The position numbers and the translations under genes are program-made. From an uncultured Rhodospirillales bacterium (lineage in GTDB: Bacteria > Pseudomonadota > Alphaproteobacteria > Acetobacterales > Acetobacteraceae): a stretch of 33,541 nt of DNA. The notes beneath the pieces were generated by a model. The model saw only the letters and a list, made by a program, of their open reading frames with translations, had not been told where the DNA came from and did no database searches. Positions 8,126-15,764 of this stretch are shown in pieces (position 1 is the first letter of the stretch; each line of letters opens with the position of its first letter). The DNA lies in contig CAITOL010000099.1 in assembly GCA_903893975.1 (NCBI GenBank), positions 1 to 33,541 on the forward strand, written 5' to 3'.

Positions 8126-8827
8126 TCAGAACTTCTCGACCCACGGCCGGACCTCGATCTCCCAACTCCAGGCGCTGCGATGCTGGTGCATCACGTGCCA
8201 GTAGGTTTCGGCAATGGCGTCCGGGTCCAGCAGGCTGTCCGGCCGATCGGCGGGGACCGGGCGCTCGGCGCTGCGGATGCCGCCGTCGATGACGAAATGC
8301 GCCACGTGGATGCCGGCGGGGGAGAGTTCGCGCGCCATGGATTGGGCTAGGCCGCGCAAAGCGAACTTGCCCATGGCGAAGGCGGCTGAGAGCGGGAAAC
8401 CTTTCACGCCCGCTGTGGCGCCGGTGAGCAGAATGGCGCCGCGCTGGTGCGGCAGCATCAGGCGCGCGGCGTGTTGGGAGACTAGGAAGGCGCCGAAGGC
8501 GCTGATCTCCACCGCACGGCGAACGGCCTCTGGGTCCAGGTCCACCAACGGCCCGCGGGCGCGGGCGCTGGGGTTGTAGACCACCACATCCGGCGCGCCC
8601 TGGCTGGCACCGACGGCGGCAAATAGTGCGGCGACGCTGGCGGGGTCTGCGGCATCGCAGGCATAGGCGGTGGCGCCGGTTTCCGCGCATAACGCATCGA
8701 GCTTACCGGTGTCGCGCGCGGCGAGGGCGACGCGCAGACCATTGGCGGCGAAGCGCCGTGCCAGTGCGGCACTCAGTCCGGGACCGGTGCCGACAATCAA
8801 TGCTGAGCGATATGTGGTATGGACCAT
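8126..8827 (-). CDS. SDR family oxidoreductase lacking the catalytic tyrosine
   Basis: This 233-aa short-chain dehydrogenase/reductase starts at 8827, preceded by GGGAGA. The Rossmann nucleotide loop is GTGPGLSAAL (residues 13-22), followed by an Asp-rich region (CDAADPAS) and VVYNPSA in place of the usual NNAG. The active-site YxxxK is FAMGK (F150, K154), and the usual Ser region is TGATAG. The Tyr-to-Phe change recurs in one SDR subgroup and makes ordinary alcohol/ketone redox chemistry doubtful. The gene is divergent from the FrnE-like gene across 69 bp, so the two may share a control region. Confidence 0.85.
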   Translation of the reverse strand: MVHTTYRSALIVGTGPGLSAALARRFAANGLRVALAARDTGKLDALCAETGATAYACDAADPASVAALFAAVGASQGAPDVVVYNPSARARGPLVDLDPEAVRRAVEISAFGAFLVSQHAARLMLPHQRGAILLTGATAGVKGFPLSAAFAMGKFALRGLAQSMARELSPAGIHVAHFVIDGGIRSAERPVPADRPDSLLDPDAIAETYWHVMHQHRSAWSWEIEVRPWVEKF

Positions 8828-8896
8828 GGGGCTCTCCCGTTTGCAGCAAACCGGTGTAAGCTGACAGCCTGCAAGGCCGACAACAAGGACGCCACG

Positions 8897-9586
8897 ATGG
8901 ACGCGCAAGCCGAGACCACCCCGCCGTTGGACCTGACCCGGATCGACGTGATTTCCGATGCGATTTGCCCGTGGTGCTATATCGGCAAGCGGCAGTTGGA
9001 ACTGGCGCTACCGGTGCTGGCGCAGCAGGGCCTGTCGTTCAATGTGCATTGGAATCCGTTCCAGCTGAACCCGGACATGCCGGCCGGAGGGCGCGACCGG
9101 TTGAGCTACCGAATTGAGAAGTTCGGCAGCGCGGAACGGGCCGCCGAGCTCGACGCGCGCATTACCGCGACCGCCGCCGGGGTAGGCCTGGAATTTCACC
9201 TCGAACGGCTGACCCGCACCCCGAACACGGTCAGCGCCCATCGGACCATTTTGCTGGCCGGCAGCGAAGGGGTGCAGGATGCGGTGGTGGAGGCGCTGAT
9301 GAACGCGTATTTCTGCCAAGGCGCGGATATCGGCGACAGCGAGACCCTGGCCGAGATCGCGGACGGCGCCGGGCTTTCCGGGGACCGGGTGCGCGCGATG
9401 CTGGCGGGGGATGAGGGGTTGGAGATTGTGTTGCGCGGTGATGCCATGGCGCGCCGGGCAGGTATTTCGGGGGTGCCGAGCTTCGCGCTCGCCGGGCATG
9501 TGTTGTTCTCAGGCGCCTATCCGGCGGAGCAGATGGTGGATAATTTCATCCGCGCCCGGCAGTTGCTGGCCAGCCGCGCGGCGTGA
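8897..9586 (+). CDS. DsbA family oxidoreductase (FrnE / HCCA isomerase-like)
   Basis: This 229-aa cytosolic thioredoxin-fold protein is of the FrnE/DsbA-like type (PF01323). The start at 8897 follows AAGGA by about 7 bases. The redox motif is CPWC (C24, C27) within DAICPWCYIGKRQ. An alpha-helical insert follows, then the cis-Pro loop GISGVPSFAL near residues 194-203. FrnE proteins act as disulfide oxidoreductases, and relatives isomerise 2-hydroxychromene-2-carboxylate. The CxxC argues for the redox role here. There is no signal peptide. The stop overlaps the start of the next gene (GTGA, 9583-9586), so the two are translationally coupled. Confidence 0.9.
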   Translation: MDAQAETTPPLDLTRIDVISDAICPWCYIGKRQLELALPVLAQQGLSFNVHWNPFQLNPDMPAGGRDRLSYRIEKFGSAERAAELDARITATAAGVGLEFHLERLTRTPNTVSAHRTILLAGSEGVQDAVVEALMNAYFCQGADIGDSETLAEIADGAGLSGDRVRAMLAGDEGLEIVLRGDAMARRAGISGVPSFALAGHVLFSGAYPAEQMVDNFIRARQLLASRAA

Positions 9587-11034
9587 GGCACGCAGTTCGC
9601 CATTCCTGGATTTGTGCCGCCTGGGTGCTAATCGGGCTGGCCGGCGCGCCGGTGGCGGCAGTTGCACAGGACGTCCCCTCCCCCGCTGATGCGCTGAAGG
9701 CGGCGACCGCGCAAATTCAGCACGGGCAGGTCGCGGCGGGATTGGATATCATTCGCCAACTGGCGCTGGATGGCTATGCGCCGGCGCAGAACGCGCTGGG
9801 GATGGCGCTGCAAACCGGGGATGGTGTGCCGCAGGACCGTGCGGCGGCGCTGGATTGGTTCCGCCGGGCCGCCGCCCAGGGCTCCCCCGATGCGGCGTTC
9901 AACCTCGGGACGTTGTTGGAAGCCGGTGAGGTGGTGCGGCAGGATCTGCCGGGCGCGGCGCAATTATACCGGCGTGCGGCTGAGCAGGGCGTTGCCGTGG
10001 CGCAGCATGCGTTGGGCATGTTGTATGCCACCGGACGCGGCATGCCCAGGGATGACGGGCAGGCCGCGTTGTGGTTTGGCCGCGCGGCGGAGCAAGGTTT
10101 CGCGCTGGCGCAGGCAAGCCTGGCGAGCATGATCGAACAGGGCCGCGGGGTGCGGCGGGACGATAAGCTCGCCTATCAATGGTATCGGGCCGCCGCCGAG
10201 CAGAACAGCGTGCCGGCGATGAACGCGTTGGGGGTGTATCTGCTCAACGGGCGCGGCACCAAGGTGAACCAAACCGAGGCGCTGGGCTGGATCCGCCGCG
10301 CGGCGGAAGCGGGGCTGCCGGAGGCGCAGCGCCGGTTGGGCCAGATGATGGAAGCCGGGATCGGCACGCCATCGGACGATTTGTCCGGGCGGATGTGGTA
10401 TCGGCGGGCGGCGGAAAGCGGCGATACCGAAGCGCAGATCCGGCTTGGGGTGCTGCTGGAATCCGGATGGCATGGCGCGGATAAGGATCTGGCACAGGCG
10501 GCGCAATGGTATTTGCGGGCGGCTGGCCGGGGTGTGGGCATGGCGCAATACCGGCTGGCGTTGCTGTATCTGCGCGGTGCGGGGGTGCCGGTGGATGATG
10601 ATGCCGCGGCGGCCTTGCTGATGCGGGCGGCCGAGCAGCGCGTGGTGGGGGCGGCCTGGCAGCTGGGCGCCATGGCGTCGGAAGGGCGCGGTGGGCTGGC
10701 GGATAACGAGGCTGCGCTGCATTGGTATCAACTGGCCGCTCAGCATGATGGCAATGCCGCGCTGGAGCATCTGTTAGCCTGGTACGATGTGTTCAAGGCG
10801 GCACGGCTGAAACCGGGGCGGAACCAGCCGATTACCGATGTCCAGGCCGTGCGCCATTTGCGCCTTGCGGCGGAGCATGGCCTGCCGAATGCGCAAAACA
10901 ACCTCGCCGTGATGCTCTACAACGGTTGGGGCGTGAAGCAGGACATCGCCGGGGCCAAGCGCCTGTTCAGCCAGGCGGCGACGGCGGGCAACCGCACCGC
11001 CAAAGCCTGGCTGGACTGGCTGGCGCAGGAATAG
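9583..11034 (+). CDS. secreted Sel1-repeat (TPR-like) protein
   Basis: This 483-aa protein starts with a GTG overlapping the stop of the upstream gene. A signal peptide is visible (ICAAWVLIGLAGAPVAAVAQ), so export is expected. The mature part is almost wholly made of about 11 Sel1-like repeats of 36 residues, each of the form AQxxLGxxxxxGxGVxxDxxxAxxWxxxAAxxG, running from about residue 62 to the end. The tenth repeat is longer. Sel1 proteins act as scaffolds for protein-protein contacts in envelope or signalling complexes, and the partner is unknown. Coupling with a thiol oxidoreductase may be only transcriptional economy. Confidence 0.9.
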   Translation: MRHAVRHSWICAAWVLIGLAGAPVAAVAQDVPSPADALKAATAQIQHGQVAAGLDIIRQLALDGYAPAQNALGMALQTGDGVPQDRAAALDWFRRAAAQGSPDAAFNLGTLLEAGEVVRQDLPGAAQLYRRAAEQGVAVAQHALGMLYATGRGMPRDDGQAALWFGRAAEQGFALAQASLASMIEQGRGVRRDDKLAYQWYRAAAEQNSVPAMNALGVYLLNGRGTKVNQTEALGWIRRAAEAGLPEAQRRLGQMMEAGIGTPSDDLSGRMWYRRAAESGDTEAQIRLGVLLESGWHGADKDLAQAAQWYLRAAGRGVGMAQYRLALLYLRGAGVPVDDDAAAALLMRAAEQRVVGAAWQLGAMASEGRGGLADNEAALHWYQLAAQHDGNAALEHLLAWYDVFKAARLKPGRNQPITDVQAVRHLRLAAEHGLPNAQNNLAVMLYNGWGVKQDIAGAKRLFSQAATAGNRTAKAWLDWLAQE

Positions 11035-11040
11035 CGGCGG

Positions 11041-11916
11041 CTAGAGGAAGGCTTTCACCTCTGCCAGGAAGCGGTCGAGCTGATCGTGTTGGACCCAGTG
11101 CCCGGCATTGGCGATGGTGACGACCTTGGCGTTTTGGAAGTGCTGCAGCCGGCCGTCGCCTTCCGGGTTGGAGGCCCAGCTTTCCTTGCCGTAGACCAGC
11201 AAGGTCGGGCAGGTAATGCGGGCCCAGAGCTTGTCGATCTCCTCATACGGCATGTCATAGGCCGGCCAGCTGCGGACGTAATTGTCGAACTTCCAGGAAT
11301 AGGTCCCGTCCTCGCTCTGGTTCACGCCGTGCAGGGTGAGATGGCGGGCGCGTTCGGGGGTGAGGTGGCCGTTCTGCTCCTGCATCCGCTTGAGCGCTTC
11401 GTCGATGGAGGCGTAGCGGCGGGGCAGCCGCCCGGCGAGGGCGCGCTGCTCATCGACCCAGCTATGCATGCGTTCCGCCAGGGTGAGATGGGCCCGCTTG
11501 GCGATGGATTTGGGCGACGGGCCGAGGCCTTCAATGGCCACCAGCTTCTGCACGGTTTCCGGGTAGAGACCGGTGTAGCGCAGGGCGACGTTGCCGCCGA
11601 GCGAGTGGGCGATGATGGTGAGCGGCGCCATTTTTTGCTGATGGATCAGCTGGGCGAGGTCGTAGATGTAGCTGTCCATCCGATAGCTGCCATCTTGCGA
11701 CCATTGGCTGTCGCCATGGCCGCGCAGGTCTGGGGCGATGATGTGCCAGTCTTTCCGCAGGTCCTGCGCCACCCAGTCCCAGTTTCGGCAATGGTCCCGC
11801 CCGCCATGCAGCAGCAGCAGCGGTGGCGCTTCGGGGTTGCCCCAATCGACATAGTGCAGCCGCAGCCGTTGGGAGAAAAACACCCGGGAGGTCGGGCCGC
11901 TGGAGGTTAGGGGCAT
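11041..11916 (-). CDS. alpha/beta hydrolase
   Basis: This 291-aa alpha/beta-hydrolase-fold enzyme has an oxyanion-hole HGG at 37-39, APDLRGHGDS at 61-70 and a nucleophile elbow AHSLGG with Ser105. The catalytic His lies in NAGHWVQHDQ near residue 273. The acid residue is probably in the LLVYGKESW strand-turn region. The sequence type covers esterases, epoxide hydrolases and C-C bond hydrolases, so the substrate cannot be assigned. It is convergent with the Sel1 gene (6-bp gap) and divergent from the MaoC pair. Confidence 0.9.
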   Translation of the reverse strand: MPLTSSGPTSRVFFSQRLRLHYVDWGNPEAPPLLLLHGGRDHCRNWDWVAQDLRKDWHIIAPDLRGHGDSQWSQDGSYRMDSYIYDLAQLIHQQKMAPLTIIAHSLGGNVALRYTGLYPETVQKLVAIEGLGPSPKSIAKRAHLTLAERMHSWVDEQRALAGRLPRRYASIDEALKRMQEQNGHLTPERARHLTLHGVNQSEDGTYSWKFDNYVRSWPAYDMPYEEIDKLWARITCPTLLVYGKESWASNPEGDGRLQHFQNAKVVTIANAGHWVQHDQLDRFLAEVKAFL

Positions 11917-11959
11917 CGGTTCGCCTATTCAACTTTGCACGCAGGATCGAAATGCTGAT

Positions 11960-11989
11960 TTGCCATGCTCAACCCCACATGGCTAGACT
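11960..11989 (+). promoter_or_regulatory. putative sigma-70-type promoter for the MaoC pair
   Basis: TTGCCA (11960-11965) and TAGACT (11984-11989) are separated by 18 bp, within the divergent intergenic region and about 55 bp before the TTG start at 12044. The -35 matches 5 of 6 consensus bases and the -10 matches 4 of 6. This is motif evidence only. Confidence 0.4.
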
Positions 11990-12043
11990 TAGCGGCAAGC
12001 CGCAACAGTCGGTCCCACCAACCCAAAGAAACCGGAGGATAGC

Positions 12044-12526
12044 TTGGCCAAAATCACCTTCCCCGTCGAGGCGTCGCACATCATGATGTTCGCGCGCGCC
12101 ATCGGCGACACCAACCCGGTGTATTACGATGCCGAAGCGGCAAAGGCGTCTGAGGCCGGCCGGATTGTGGCCCCGCCGAGCTTCGCCCAGTCGGTGGCCC
12201 AGTTTAACCCGGACTATTTCCTGCGTCCGAAGCCCGGTGTGGCCTGGTTCGGATCTGGCAAAACCGCGACCGGCCTGACCGAGAAGGCATCGTCATCCGG
12301 CGGGCTGCATGCGGAACAGCATTTCGAGTTCCACCGCCATATCAGCCCCGGCGATGTGCTGACGGTTGAATCCAAGCCCGGCAAGATCTGGGAAAAGGAA
12401 TCCAAGCGCGCTGGCATCCTGAAGTTCCGTGAATCGGTCACCGAATACCGCGATCAGGCCGGCAATCTGGTGATCACCGCCACCAGCGTCGGTGTGACCA
12501 CCGAGCGTCCGGTTGCGCAGAGCTGA
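12044..12526 (+). CDS. FAS1-like dehydratase (MaoC N-type) subunit
   Basis: This 160-aa hotdog-fold protein belongs to the FAS1-like dehydratase group (PF13452), similar to HadA/HadC partners of mycobacterial 3-hydroxyacyl-ACP dehydratases. It starts with TTG; GGAGG 5-8 bases upstream makes this start convincing. The segment FARAIGDTNPVYYD (near 16-29) is where active MaoC proteins carry the Asp/His dyad. The His is absent (Tyr instead), which is usual for the non-catalytic subunit. The catalytic partner follows 15 bp downstream. Together they should form a heterodimeric (R)-specific enoyl hydratase or 3-hydroxyacyl dehydratase. Confidence 0.88.
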   Translation: MAKITFPVEASHIMMFARAIGDTNPVYYDAEAAKASEAGRIVAPPSFAQSVAQFNPDYFLRPKPGVAWFGSGKTATGLTEKASSSGGLHAEQHFEFHRHISPGDVLTVESKPGKIWEKESKRAGILKFRESVTEYRDQAGNLVITATSVGVTTERPVAQS

Positions 12527-12541
12527 GGGGAGCGAAATCAC

Positions 12542-12964
12542 ATGGCACTCAATGCAAGCCAGCTGAAGGTTGGCGATACCCATAGCGAGCAGATTTGCGA
12601 CAATCTGACCCGCACCCAGATCGTGCAATATGCCGGCGCGTCAGGCGACTATAACCCGCTGCATACCGACGAAGTCTACACCACTCAGGTTGCTGGCTAT
12701 CCGAGCGTGTTTGCGCACGGGATGCTGACGATGGGCATGACCGGCAAGGCGCTGACCAACTACGTTGGCGATGGCACGCTGACGAAGTTTGGCGTGCGCT
12801 TCACCAACCAGGTGTGGCCGGGCGATACGCTGACCGCGACCATGACCGTGGCCGGAATGCGGAACGAGGGCGGACAGAACTTCGTCGATCTGACAATTTC
12901 CACTGTCAATCAAGATGGCAAGGAAGTGATGACGGGTAACGCGAGCGCGCGCGTTAACCCGTAA
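12542..12964 (+). CDS. MaoC family dehydratase, catalytic subunit
   Basis: This 140-aa single hotdog protein carries the hydratase-2 motif (YAGASGDYNPLHTDEVY, residues 30-46). The expected catalytic residues are Asp36 and His41, matching the Asp/His pair of PhaJ-type (R)-enoyl hydratases. AHGML follows at 59-63. The start has GAGGGGAG upstream, in the 15-bp gap after the partner gene. The arrangement matches HadA-HadB style pairs. The substrate could be a CoA or ACP thioester. No other beta-oxidation or fatty-acid synthesis genes are adjacent. A strong terminator follows at once, so the pair is a complete bicistronic unit. Confidence 0.9.
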   Translation: MALNASQLKVGDTHSEQICDNLTRTQIVQYAGASGDYNPLHTDEVYTTQVAGYPSVFAHGMLTMGMTGKALTNYVGDGTLTKFGVRFTNQVWPGDTLTATMTVAGMRNEGGQNFVDLTISTVNQDGKEVMTGNASARVNP

Positions 12965-12976
12965 GCCCTAACGAAC

Positions 12977-13015
12977 ATGGCGCGGAACCAGCATAGGTTC
13001 CGCGCCATTTTCTTG
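12977..13015 (+). terminator. rho-independent terminator after MaoC pair
   Basis: Perfect 13-bp arms (12977-12989 and 12996-13008, ATGGCGCGGAACC against its complement) enclose the 6-base loop AGCATA and are followed by TTTTCTT. It lies 12 bp past the MaoC stop and 20 bp before the M20 peptidase start, so the peptidase gene needs its own promoter or limited read-through. Confidence 0.9.
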
Positions 13016-13035
13016 TACCCTGTCAGGAAGCCGAT

Positions 13036-14334
13036 ATGACTGCCTTATTGCCGATCGATGACGGTGTTCGCCGCGCCATTACCCAGGCGGTTGATAGTTT
13101 GCGGGCGGAGAACGAGGCGTTGGTCGCGCGGTTGGTGCGGCACAAGAGCGTGCTCGGGCATGAGCAATCCTGCCTGGCGGATATGGAAGTTCTGTATGGC
13201 GAATTGGGGCTGCAACCGCGACGGGTGCCGATTGATGCGGACGCGCTGGGCGAACACCCCGGATTTTCCCCGCCGCTGATCCCCTATGCCGGGCGGGACC
13301 CGGTGGTGGGCATGTTGCGACCGCGTGAGGTGAAGGGCCGCAGCCTGATGCTGCAAGGCCATATCGATGTGGTGCCGGAAGGGGCGGAGGATTTGTGGCT
13401 TAGCCCGCCTTATGAGCCGACGATCCGCAATGGGCGGATGTACGGGCGTGGGGCTGCGGACATGAAGGCGGGGGTGGCGGCCAGCCTGACAGCGGTGCGG
13501 GCGCTGCAACTGGCCGGGCTGCGGCCGGCGGCGATGCTGCAAATGGCGGCGGTGATCGAGGAGGAATGCACCGGCAATGGGGCGCTCGCGGTTATGCAGG
13601 CGCTGGAAAAGCCGGATGCGTGCCTGATCCCCGAACCTGGCCCGGGCTATGCGGCGCTGTATACCGCCGAGGTTGGGGTGGTTTGGGCTTGGGTGACCGT
13701 CACCGGGCGCCCGGTGCATGTGCGCGACATGCATGCTGGGGTGAACGCGATTGAGGCGGCGACCACGATTGCCGCCGCGTTCAAGGAGTACGAGTCGGAG
13801 ATGAACCGCGCCGAACGGCGGCACTTCGCCTTCGCTGGCGACAATCATCCGATCAACATCAATTTTGGCACCATCGAAGGCGGGGAATGGAACTCCTCCG
13901 TGCCGACGCGGGCGCGCATCGGCATGCGGGTGGGGGTGATGCCCGGCTATTCCGCGCGGCTGGTGGCGGCCGATATCCGCAGGTTGGTGGCGCAGGCGGC
14001 GGCCGACCCGAAATTGGCCGGCACGCAGGTGAAGGTCGAGTTCAAGGGCTTTATGGCCGATGGCTGCGTGTTTCCGGCCGAGCAGGCGATCAGCCAGGCG
14101 GTCAGCGGCTTACATCGGCAGGTCACCGGGGAGGAATTGCGCCATTATGCCTCGGCCGGGCTGACGGATGCGCGGCATTACGTGCTGTATCAGGACACGC
14201 CGGCGACCTGCTACGGCCCGGACTCCGACAGCATTCATGGCATTGACGAAAGTGTCGGCCTGCAATCGCTGCACGACGTTACCACGGTGCTGGCGCTGAC
14301 CATTGCCGGATGGTGCGGGGTGGAGCGGATTTGA
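13036..14334 (+). CDS. M20 family metallopeptidase (ArgE/DapE-type deacylase)
   Basis: This 432-aa di-zinc amidohydrolase of the M20 family hydrolyses N-acyl amino acids, succinyl-diaminopimelate or similar amides. The metal and catalytic residues are visible: QGHIDVVP with His109 and Asp111, GRGAADMKAG with bridging Asp142, EEECTGNG with the general base and metal Glu at 176-177, and a late His in DSIHGIDE near 407. A dimerisation (lid) domain lies in the middle, around residues 215-330. The ATG is preceded by AGGAAG. The length fits the ArgE/DapE group, but the substrate is not defined and no arginine or lysine pathway genes are nearby. Confidence 0.9.
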   Translation: MTALLPIDDGVRRAITQAVDSLRAENEALVARLVRHKSVLGHEQSCLADMEVLYGELGLQPRRVPIDADALGEHPGFSPPLIPYAGRDPVVGMLRPREVKGRSLMLQGHIDVVPEGAEDLWLSPPYEPTIRNGRMYGRGAADMKAGVAASLTAVRALQLAGLRPAAMLQMAAVIEEECTGNGALAVMQALEKPDACLIPEPGPGYAALYTAEVGVVWAWVTVTGRPVHVRDMHAGVNAIEAATTIAAAFKEYESEMNRAERRHFAFAGDNHPININFGTIEGGEWNSSVPTRARIGMRVGVMPGYSARLVAADIRRLVAQAAADPKLAGTQVKVEFKGFMADGCVFPAEQAISQAVSGLHRQVTGEELRHYASAGLTDARHYVLYQDTPATCYGPDSDSIHGIDESVGLQSLHDVTTVLALTIAGWCGVERI

Positions 14335-14368
14335 CAGCGCCGCCGCGCTGGTGAACGCTGGCGTTGGT

Positions 14369-14653
14369 ATGGCCGAGGTCATCAAACTTCCGCGCGTCAC
14401 CGACGATACGATGTGGGCGGTGGTCGCCTCCATCGGGCGCAGCAATCGTGTGGCCGAAATCTACCCGACCCGTGTGGCGGCGCTGGCGGATCGGCAATGG
14501 CGGGAACAGCAGGTTCGGGCGTATGCCGGGTTTCTATCAACCTGCAAGCAACCGGCGCCGCGTTACTCGGTGGTGCCGATGCGGCGGGCGGAACTGCCGC
14601 GCGGCTGGAAACCGCTGCCGGCGTTGGGATTTCTGCGCGGCCAGTTCGCCTGA
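14369..14653 (+). CDS. hypothetical small protein
   Basis: I do not recognise this protein. It is 94 aa from the ATG at 14369; an in-frame TTG at 14303 would extend it into the M20 gene. Neither start has a clear ribosome site. The sequence is basic, with IKLPRVTDDTMWAVVASIG near the start and RAELPRGWKPLPALGF near the end, and no membrane segment. It fills the gap between the M20 gene and the convergent enolase gene exactly (2-bp gap), and has ordinary codon use, which supports it as real. It could be a minor DNA-related or regulatory protein, but nothing seen points to a function. Confidence 0.5.
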   Translation: MAEVIKLPRVTDDTMWAVVASIGRSNRVAEIYPTRVAALADRQWREQQVRAYAGFLSTCKQPAPRYSVVPMRRAELPRGWKPLPALGFLRGQFA

Positions 14654-14654
14654 T

Positions 14655-15764
14655 TTAACCGATGCGGGTGCGGGCCAGCAGGTCCTCGTTCAGGTCGAAC
14701 CCCATACCCGGCGCTTCGGTCAGGTTGATCCAGCCATTGGCATCCACATCGCAGGCGGCTTGCAGCGGGAAATCCCGCCGCGTGATCGACCATTCCGGCG
14801 GGTCATACGGGAATTCGAGATAGGGCACATCGGCGAGGCCCGCGGCGAGATGGGCATTGGCGATGACGCCGATGCCGTTGCCCCAGGTATGCGGGGTGAA
14901 GACCAGATTATGCTCCTGCGCCATCAGCGCGACCCGGCGCAGCCCGGTGATGCCGCCGACCAAGGTTGCGTCGGGCTGCAGCACATCGAGCGCGCCGGCG
15001 GTGATCAGGTCGCGGAATTCGTATAATTCGCGGGTCATTTCGCCGCCGGCCAGGCGGATGTCGAGCGTGTCGCGCAGGCGGCGCATGCCCTCGCGGTCGC
15101 CGCGGTGCAGTGGTTCTTCCATCCAGTAGACGCCCAGGCGTTCGAGTTCTCGCCCGACTTCGACCGCGTCTTTCAATGTCCAGGGGGCGTAGGTGTCCGC
15201 TGGCAGGCGCCAGCCTTGGTTGCAATCGACCATCAGCACCAGCCGATCCCCGACCCGCTTGCGCACCGCTGTGAGGGCGGCGATGTCGTCGCGCCAGTCG
15301 CCACGTTGGAAGCGGATTTTCATCGCCGGAAAGCCGCGCGCCAGCAAACGTTCGGCCGTTTCCGCCATGCCGCCCGGGTCGCGCAAGGTGCCGGAGGAGG
15401 CGTAGGTGCGGACGCGATCGGACAGGCCGCCGAGTAGTTTCCAGCACGGGGTGCCGGTGATTTTGCCGGCCAGATCCCACAACGCCAGATCCAGCGGCCA
15501 GCAGCGGCCGTAGTGGAAATTGATGTGGCTGAGCACGCGGTAATGCCGCTCCAGCCGCATCGGGTCCCAGCCGACGAACAGATGTTCGTGCCCGGCAAAG
15601 CCCAGCATCAGATCGCCCGAGCCAATGCCGACCAGCCCGGCATCGGTGCTGACGCGGACGATGGTGCTGTCAAAATACTGGCGGGGCACGCTGTCCCAGG
15701 CGGCGCGGAATGGCGGGTCCAGCGGCAGGCGGTGATGGGTGATGGTGATGGCGGTGATTTTCAT
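14655..15764 (-). CDS. mandelate racemase/muconate lactonizing enzyme family protein (acid-sugar dehydratase type)
   Basis: This 369-aa enolase-superfamily enzyme follows the mandelate racemase pattern. Lys149 and Arg151 (MKIRF) stand in place of K164/K166, and Asp180 with Asn182 lie in MVDCNQGW. Glu216 lies in MEEP and Glu242 in AGGEM. The general-base dyad is Asp264 and His292 (FTPHTWGNG). Mg2+ ligands are Asp180, Glu216 and Glu242. Family members abstract the alpha-proton of a carboxylate and usually dehydrate sugar acids. The second Lys of KxK is Arg, as in some dehydratases. It overlaps the upstream dehydrogenase gene by ATGA (15761-15764). The likely role is sugar-acid or related hydroxy-acid catabolism; the exact substrate is unknown. 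Confidence 0.9.
   Translation of the reverse strand: MKITAITITHHRLPLDPPFRAAWDSVPRQYFDSTIVRVSTDAGLVGIGSGDLMLGFAGHEHLFVGWDPMRLERHYRVLSHINFHYGRCWPLDLALWDLAGKITGTPCWKLLGGLSDRVRTYASSGTLRDPGGMAETAERLLARGFPAMKIRFQRGDWRDDIAALTAVRKRVGDRLVLMVDCNQGWRLPADTYAPWTLKDAVEVGRELERLGVYWMEEPLHRGDREGMRRLRDTLDIRLAGGEMTRELYEFRDLITAGALDVLQPDATLVGGITGLRRVALMAQEHNLVFTPHTWGNGIGVIANAHLAAGLADVPYLEFPYDPPEWSITRRDFPLQAACDVDANGWINLTEAPGMGFDLNEDLLARTRIG

Noticed and set aside
10021-11034. Tandem DNA repeats in the Sel1 gene
   Set aside because: The periodicity is at protein level (36-residue repeats). The DNA copies are diverged, so this is not a DNA tandem repeat array or CRISPR.
11086-11910. Long plus-strand frame opposite the alpha/beta hydrolase
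   Set aside because: Antisense shadow from codon bias; the minus frame has a full catalytic set.
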